This document shows, piece after piece, positions 15,576 to 19,756 of a stretch of 19,756 bases of DNA. A program made the translations under genes and the position numbers. Source of the DNA: Oceanospirillaceae bacterium UBA7410 (lineage in GTDB: Bacteria; Pseudomonadota; Gammaproteobacteria; Pseudomonadales; Balneatricaceae); assembly GCA_002470565.1 (NCBI GenBank), contig DKMQ01000008.1, positions 1 to 19,756 of the forward strand, in the 5' to 3' direction. The number at the start of each line of letters is the position of its first letter. Position 1 is the first letter of the stretch. The notes under the pieces were generated by a model, which worked only from the letters and a program-made list of their open reading frames with translations, ran no database searches and was not told the DNA's origin.

Positions 15576-17275
15576 ATACTATTAATGCAGGTTCTAGGTG
15601 CTAAAATTTGCTCAAAAAATGCTTCAAGTTCTGGGTCTTCACGTTGTAAGTTTAGCTCTTCTTGATTGCTGATTGTATAGCTTTTTTGGCGCACTATTAA
15701 GTAAGGTTGATGCTTGTGTGAGCAACTAAAGGATGCACTTGGAAAGCGCTTTAAACACTGGTTAAAAAAGCTCATGTTGTTGGCCACTGCCATGATTTTT
15801 TCGTTCGGGTAAACCTGCTGTGCATTTTGTGCGTGGATGTTAATTTTTTGATATCGTTCAATGTTAATAAACACCCTAGGGTCAAACACCTGTATGCCTT
15901 TTTGGTTACCCGTGGCGCTAGTGAGTGGAAACTGACCTTTAGGAACACTATTATCAAAAAAAGTGAATTCATACTGAGGCGTAGTATGGGCTAGCCACTT
16001 AAATATTAGCTTTGGAATACCCTGGTATGCTTCCACACTGTGGCCCAAAAAATCTTCCACAGATTTGTAACGCCCCCTTTCTTTACCTCTTATCCAGCCT
16101 CGCTCTACAGTATCTTGAGGCGCAGTGATGATAAAATACATATACATAGTGTGAGCGTATTTGGCATAGGTGCCATGTAGTACTTTTTGTATTTGCTGCG
16201 TTGAAAAGCTGTCAAATCTAAATCGATCTACCAAAATATTGGGAATGGATTTATTCTGTTGGCTTACACGCCTTATGTAGCGGTCTAATTTGCCGTCAAT
16301 AATATTCACTTCGTTGCTGGTAAAGCGGCCTGAATATTTATAATGAGGGCCTAGCGACTCGTAGTCTAATAATTGGCGACGCCAAATGTCTGGGCTAATA
16401 ATGCCATATAACGAAGACTCAATGCCACGTTGCTTCATGGTCTCTTTTAATAGTGGACGTATGGTGCTTTTTCCAGCTGCAGAAGCGCCTTTTAAGCTAA
16501 TAATGACAGGCTTTTCCACACCTTTCAGTAGCTGATATTGGTTAGCTATGACAGCGGTTCCAATGGCAGGTTCTATCCATTTACCCACCATATAGCTGCC
16601 ATAGTTGTTAAGGGTGTGCCGGCAAATAATGCGGCTCATAAAGATGGCGTCATTACCTATCAAACCTCGAGTAGCAGCAATAGAACCTAGTATTTGATAA
16701 CTACTTTTGTAAACGGCTTTAATCAAAGGGTTTTTGTGTGCCAAACCTGTGGTCTTGAGTGTGTTAATCGCCTTAAATTGAATTTCGGCACTGCTTAGGC
16801 GAGGTTGTTCAGTGGGGTTCTTTTTATGCCAAGGCCATACGCTTTTTTTTATGACAACAGGGGGAGTATGAATCATTATTTCTTCAGCCAGTACTCTATC
16901 CACTTCTACCTTTACACAATCTGATAAATGTTGAAACTGGATTTCAATGGTGGGGTATAAGGGCGCAATGTGTTGGTGTAAAATGTCATTAGTAATCCGC
17001 CGAAAATTGATACCTAAGTCTTCTTCAAGCTCAGCTTCTGGGATATGAATGTTGGCTCCCACCCTAACAATGAGCTCGTGCATTACTAATCGCCAGGATG
17101 TAAAGCCAACTAAATATTGCGGTTTAAGGCCGGTCAGTGCTGCAATTTCCTGAACTTCTTCGTAGTCAGTATAAACGTTGGGCGCTTGAAAAATAGTTTC
17201 TAGGCGGCCAAGATCCAGCGGTAAGTTAGTACTTAACCCTGGATTCCATGCACTGTATTCTTCTTGTGTAGGCAT
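15572..17275 (-). CDS. large protein with zeta-toxin/phosphotransferase-like P-loop kinase core, function unknown
   Basis: I do not recognise this 567-aa protein by name. Residues 1-250 form an N-terminal region without known motifs, including MHELIVRVGANI (65-76) and DLGINFRRI (86-94). The middle has a clear Walker A, GASAAGKST (263-271), then ISPDIWRR (293-300) and ILVDRFRFD (347-355) as a Walker B-like strand. An arginine-rich lid follows, with R392, R396, R400 and R402 before YKSVEDFL. This order resembles zeta toxins and chloramphenicol phosphotransferases, which phosphorylate small molecules. Residues about 440-567 are a C-terminal extension. No signal peptide, membrane segment or antitoxin-like small gene is seen. 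The ATG at 17275 lacks a good ribosome site, so the true start could differ, although the sequence looks coding from residue 1. It is convergent with recD and overlaps its stop by 4 bp. Confidence 0.7.
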   Translation of the reverse strand: MPTQEEYSAWNPGLSTNLPLDLGRLETIFQAPNVYTDYEEVQEIAALTGLKPQYLVGFTSWRLVMHELIVRVGANIHIPEAELEEDLGINFRRITNDILHQHIAPLYPTIEIQFQHLSDCVKVEVDRVLAEEIMIHTPPVVIKKSVWPWHKKNPTEQPRLSSAEIQFKAINTLKTTGLAHKNPLIKAVYKSSYQILGSIAATRGLIGNDAIFMSRIICRHTLNNYGSYMVGKWIEPAIGTAVIANQYQLLKGVEKPVIISLKGASAAGKSTIRPLLKETMKQRGIESSLYGIISPDIWRRQLLDYESLGPHYKYSGRFTSNEVNIIDGKLDRYIRRVSQQNKSIPNILVDRFRFDSFSTQQIQKVLHGTYAKYAHTMYMYFIITAPQDTVERGWIRGKERGRYKSVEDFLGHSVEAYQGIPKLIFKWLAHTTPQYEFTFFDNSVPKGQFPLTSATGNQKGIQVFDPRVFINIERYQKINIHAQNAQQVYPNEKIMAVANNMSFFNQCLKRFPSASFSCSHKHQPYLIVRQKSYTISNQEELNLQREDPELEAFFEQILAPRTCINSI

Positions 17276-17350
17276 CTGTTGTGTGTGGATTGTTTTGTAT
17301 AATGCTATGTATAGCAGGTTTTTTTAAGCACGTCATTTTCCTATCTAAGT

Positions 17351-17391
17351 GTTGTGTTTTGGTGAGCACAGTAAAGTAATTTTTACACAAC
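17351..17391. repeat. inverted repeat upstream of yadG
   Basis: GTTGTGT (17351-17357) and ACACAAC (17385-17391) are perfect inverted copies 27 bp apart. A second dyad, GTAAA/TTTAC, overlaps at 17371-17386. The region lies between the divergent P-loop gene and yadG and may hold promoter or operator sites. No T-run follows the stem on either strand. Confidence 0.3.
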
Positions 17392-17501
17392 GATGTCTTT
17401 GCCGGCACAGTAGTGCAATCTGATAGGTGTGCCCTTTAAAAAACCCAAAGAGCCCCCATAATATGAGAGCAAACGATCACTTAAAACCAGTACAAAATAC
17501 T

Positions 17502-18443
17502 ATGACACACGCATTAGAAATTAATCAGTTACACAAAATATACGACAACGGTTTTGAGGCACTCAAAGGCATTAGTTTAAAAGTAGAACAAGGCGATTTT
17601 TTTGCCTTGCTAGGTCCCAACGGGGCGGGTAAGTCCACCACGTTGGGTGTGGTGTCCTCTTTGGTGAATAAAAGCTCAGGTACGGTGAGCGTGTTTGGGT
17701 ATGACCTGGACACCCACGTTAGCCAAGCCAAATGTATGATGGGTGTGGTGCCGCAAGAATTTAATTTCAATATGTTTGAAAAAGTTGCAGATGTGGTGGT
17801 GCAGCAAGCAGGCTACTATGGTATCCCACGTGATGAAGCTCTCAGGCGCACAGAGCAGCTTCTCAAACAGCTAGGCTTATGGGACAAACGTAAAGAGGCA
17901 TCTCGTAATTTGTCAGGCGGCATGAAACGCCGCCTAATGATTGCTCGTGCCTTAGTGCATAAACCCAAGTTGCTGATACTAGATGAGCCCACCGCAGGCG
18001 TAGATATAGAGCTTCGACGCTCTATGTGGGAGTTTCTTACGCGTATTAATGAGCAGGGCACTACCATTATCCTCACTACGCATTATTTAGAAGAGGCAGA
18101 AAATCTGTGCCGCAACATCGCTATTATTGATCAGGGTGAAATTATTAAACACAGCCCTATGAAAGAGCTGTTAAAAACCATTAATACAGAAACCATAGTG
18201 CTAGATTTATTAGAGCCTTTAGCCACTGCGCCAGAAATATCGGGCTATAGTTTGTTGTTGGTAGGTGATACGCATTTGGAAGTCACCCTTAACCAAGGCC
18301 AAGATATCAACAGCGTGTTTGTTGTTTTATCAACGGCAGGCATTGAAGTGACAAGTATGCGAAATAAAACCAACCGACTAGAAGAGCTATTTGTCAACTT
18401 AGTCACCAACAACAAGACTGATTTGCAAGGAGTAAGCGCATAA
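17502..18443 (+). CDS. yadG: ABC transporter ATP-binding protein YadG
   Basis: This 313-aa cytoplasmic ATPase energises an ABC-2 type exporter with YadH. It shows Walker A GPNGAGKS (38-45), Q-loop Q85 in VPQEFNFN, signature NLSGGMK (136-142), Walker B LLILDEP (157-163) and H-loop H194 in [11 protein letters not shown]-terminal part follows that ends with the [16 protein letters not shown] segment typical of YadG. The start at 17502 is chosen because it gives [10 protein letters not shown], closely parallel to the E. coli YadG N-terminus. In-frame upstream starts (ATG at 17463 and the start at 17427) add an unconserved tail. The chosen ATG has no clear Shine-Dalgarno, so 17463 remains possible. 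The stop shares one base with the yadH start. The substrate of YadGH is unknown. Confidence 0.9.
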   Translation: MTHALEINQLHKIYDNGFEALKGISLKVEQGDFFALLGPNGAGKSTTLGVVSSLVNKSSGTVSVFGYDLDTHVSQAKCMMGVVPQEFNFNMFEKVADVVVQQAGYYGIPRDEALRRTEQLLKQLGLWDKRKEASRNLSGGMKRRLMIARALVHKPKLLILDEPTAGVDIELRRSMWEFLTRINEQGTTIILTTHYLEEAENLCRNIAIIDQGEIIKHSPMKELLKTINTETIVLDLLEPLATAPEISGYSLLLVGDTHLEVTLNQGQDINSVFVVLSTAGIEVTSMRNKTNRLEELFVNLVTNNKTDLQGVSA

Positions 18444-19216
18444 TGTCAGCTTATGAAATATACATTGCCTACTCCACTATTGTGCGCAAAGAAATCCAGC
18501 GCTTTATGCGTATTTGGGTGCAAACCTTATTACCACCTTCTATTATCATGGTGCTGTATTTTATTATCTTTGGTAATTTAATAGGCAGCCGCATAGGACA
18601 GATGGGTGGCTTTGATTACATGCAATTTATCGTGCCAGGGCTAATCATGATGTCGGTGATTAGTAATTCTTATGGCAATGTAGTGTCTTCTTTTTATAGC
18701 ACTAAGTATCAAGGCAGCCTAGAAGAAATGCTAGTGTCACCTATGCCTAACTGGGTGATTTTGGCAGGCTATGTGACAGGCGGTGTGGCCCGTGGTTTGG
18801 CTGTGGGTACCATAGTGACTTGTTTGTCGTTGTTTTTTACCCAGCTTGACGTGCATAACCTAGGTATCATCGTGCTGGTGGTGCTAATGACCTCTATTTT
18901 ATTTAGTTTAGGCGGCTTTATTAACGCAGTGTTTGCTAACAGCTTTGACGATATCGCCATAGTGCCCACCTTTATTCTTACCCCCTTAACCTACCTAGGT
19001 GGAGTGTTTTATTCCATAGATTTACTGCCAGATTTTTGGGCGAGTGTGTCACAACTCAATCCCATTTTGTATATGGTGAATGCGTTTAGATTTGGTATTT
19101 TAGGAGTGTCTGACATACCTGTAGGTTATTCCTTACTTGTGATATGTGGGTTTATTATTGCCTTATTTAGCTACTGCATGCACTTATTAAATACCGGTAA
19201 GGGCATTCGTAAATAG
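18443..19216 (+). CDS. yadH: ABC-2 type inner-membrane permease YadH
   Basis: The 257-aa product is the membrane subunit paired with YadG; E. coli YadH has 256 aa. About six hydrophobic segments are visible, beginning near 30-50 (LLPPSIIMVLYFIIFGNLIG) and ending with SLLVICGFIIALFSYC. The stretch QGSLEEMLVSPMPNW in the loop after helix 2 is the conserved coupling region of ABC-2 permeases, and PTFILTPLTYLGGVFYSI near 180-197 is another family hallmark. AAGGAG lies ten bases before the ATG, which overlaps the yadG stop by one base, so translation is coupled. queF follows after 22 bp and may share the transcript. Confidence 0.92.
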   Translation: MSAYEIYIAYSTIVRKEIQRFMRIWVQTLLPPSIIMVLYFIIFGNLIGSRIGQMGGFDYMQFIVPGLIMMSVISNSYGNVVSSFYSTKYQGSLEEMLVSPMPNWVILAGYVTGGVARGLAVGTIVTCLSLFFTQLDVHNLGIIVLVVLMTSILFSLGGFINAVFANSFDDIAIVPTFILTPLTYLGGVFYSIDLLPDFWASVSQLNPILYMVNAFRFGILGVSDIPVGYSLLVICGFIIALFSYCMHLLNTGKGIRK

Positions 19217-19238
19217 CCATTTTTGCTTGGAGAAAAAG

Positions 19239-19756
19239 ATGCAACAAAAAGATTTTATAGAAGCGTCCCCTTTAGGTGACCAAAGTAGTTATGTCACACA
19301 ATATGCGCCAGAATTGTTATTTCCTATTCCGCGTAATACCCCTTGGCAGCCAGAATTTTCATCACGACCCTTTTATGGTATTGATGTTTGGAACGCCTTT
19401 GAAGTGTCTTGGCTAAATGAAAAAGGCTTACCGCAAATGGTGGTAGCCGAATTTAGAATCCCTGCTGATAGCCCCTATATTATTGAAAGTAAGTCATTTA
19501 AGCTTTATCTAAACTCATTTAATCAAACCAAAATGAACAGTGTCTCTGGGGTGCAAGAGCGAATGGTGGCTGATTTATCTGCAGCAGCAGGGGCCGATGT
19601 ACAAGTGACTTTGTATGGCTTGGATCAAATGGCCATGCCTGTGTTACCTGTGCCAGGGGCAAATATTGATGACCAAGATATCCAGATCACCACTTATGAA
19701 CCAGATGCAAGCTTGTTATCTTCTAACGTAAAAGCTTACAGAACTGAAATATTACA
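19239..19756 (+). CDS. queF: NADPH-dependent 7-cyano-7-deazaguanine reductase QueF, long form (partial, cut by window end)
   Basis: QueF reduces preQ0 (7-cyano-7-deazaguanine) to preQ1 with NADPH in queuosine tRNA modification, in the cytoplasm. Only the first 172 codons are present. The N-terminal part (MQQKDFIEASPLGDQSSYV) and the QueF motif ESKSFKLYLNSFNQT near 83-97 identify the YqcD-type form of about 275-280 aa with two tunnelling-fold halves. The catalytic Cys and Asp of the second half lie beyond the window. GGAG at 19229-19232 lies six bases before the ATG. It follows yadH by 22 bp in the same direction. Confidence 0.93.
   Translation, partial: MQQKDFIEASPLGDQSSYVTQYAPELLFPIPRNTPWQPEFSSRPFYGIDVWNAFEVSWLNEKGLPQMVVAEFRIPADSPYIIESKSFKLYLNSFNQTKMNSVSGVQERMVADLSAAAGADVQVTLYGLDQMAMPVLPVPGANIDDQDIQITTYEPDASLLSSNVKAYRTEIL

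Noticed and set aside
17297..17325. GCTA/TAGC hairpin followed by a T-run near 17319-17325
   Set aside because: The stem is only four base pairs and no plus-strand gene ends before it, so it is not supported as a terminator.
17353..17370. CRP-like site near yadG
   Set aside because: The TGTG and CACA halves are spaced about two bases too far apart and the right half is not TCACA.
15572..17426. Zeta toxin-antitoxin pair
   Set aside because: No small antitoxin-like gene is adjacent, and the protein is far larger than a free zeta toxin.
17427..17501. Extended N-terminus of yadG
   Set aside because: The 25 extra residues have no counterpart in E. coli YadG, which aligns from the ATG at 17502.

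Overview
The window looks like chromosomal DNA of a gammaproteobacterium, probably marine or aquatic, with moderate GC (mid-40s by eye). The reasons are a YadG/YadH-type ABC exporter, a long-form (YqcD-type) QueF, YaeQ, and a RecC-RecB-RecD set whose motifs and domain order match the enterobacterial enzymes. The genus cannot be fixed from sequence alone. No integrase, transposase, CRISPR array or phage gene was seen. The window begins inside the last bases of a tRNA, probably tRNA-Leu.

Layout. (1) Bases 1-1411: the 3' end of the tRNA, then cbiX, a sirohydrochlorin chelatase with a very His-rich C-terminal tail. (2) Bases 1412-2075: a small minus-strand XRE regulator, then about 450 bp without a clear gene but with several dyads and one terminator-like hairpin. 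(3) Bases 2076-5204: a two-gene operon of a TMADH/dienoyl-CoA-reductase-like flavoenzyme and a proline-racemase-fold enzyme. It probably belongs to catabolism of N-methylated or hydroxylated proline. A hairpin overlapping both stop codons separates it from (4), a convergent EamA/DMT permease ending at 5199. (5) Bases 6323-15575: yaeQ-recC-recB-recD, with recC/recB and recB/recD overlapping by 8 and 4 nt and no ptrA between recC and recB. (6) Bases 15572-17275: a convergent orphan gene for a 567-aa protein with a zeta-toxin-like P-loop kinase core and unrecognised N- and C-terminal regions. (7) Bases 17502-19756: yadG-yadH (ABC-2 exporter), closely followed by queF, which is cut by the window end.

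How the genes work together. RecBCD is the double-strand-break repair helicase-nuclease. YaeQ, whose family has a PD-(D/E)XK nuclease-like fold, lies 61 bp upstream of recC and may be co-transcribed with it. The flavoenzyme and racemase-fold enzyme are 6 bp apart and likely act one after the other on a proline derivative. YadG is the ATPase and YadH the membrane partner of one exporter.

Novelty. I do not see a clear-cut undescribed multi-gene system. The best leads are the racemase-fold enzyme with Ser and Thr at the two usual cysteine positions, its partner flavoenzyme with an incomplete Fe-S cysteine motif, and the orphan P-loop protein. The rest is mostly well-known housekeeping.
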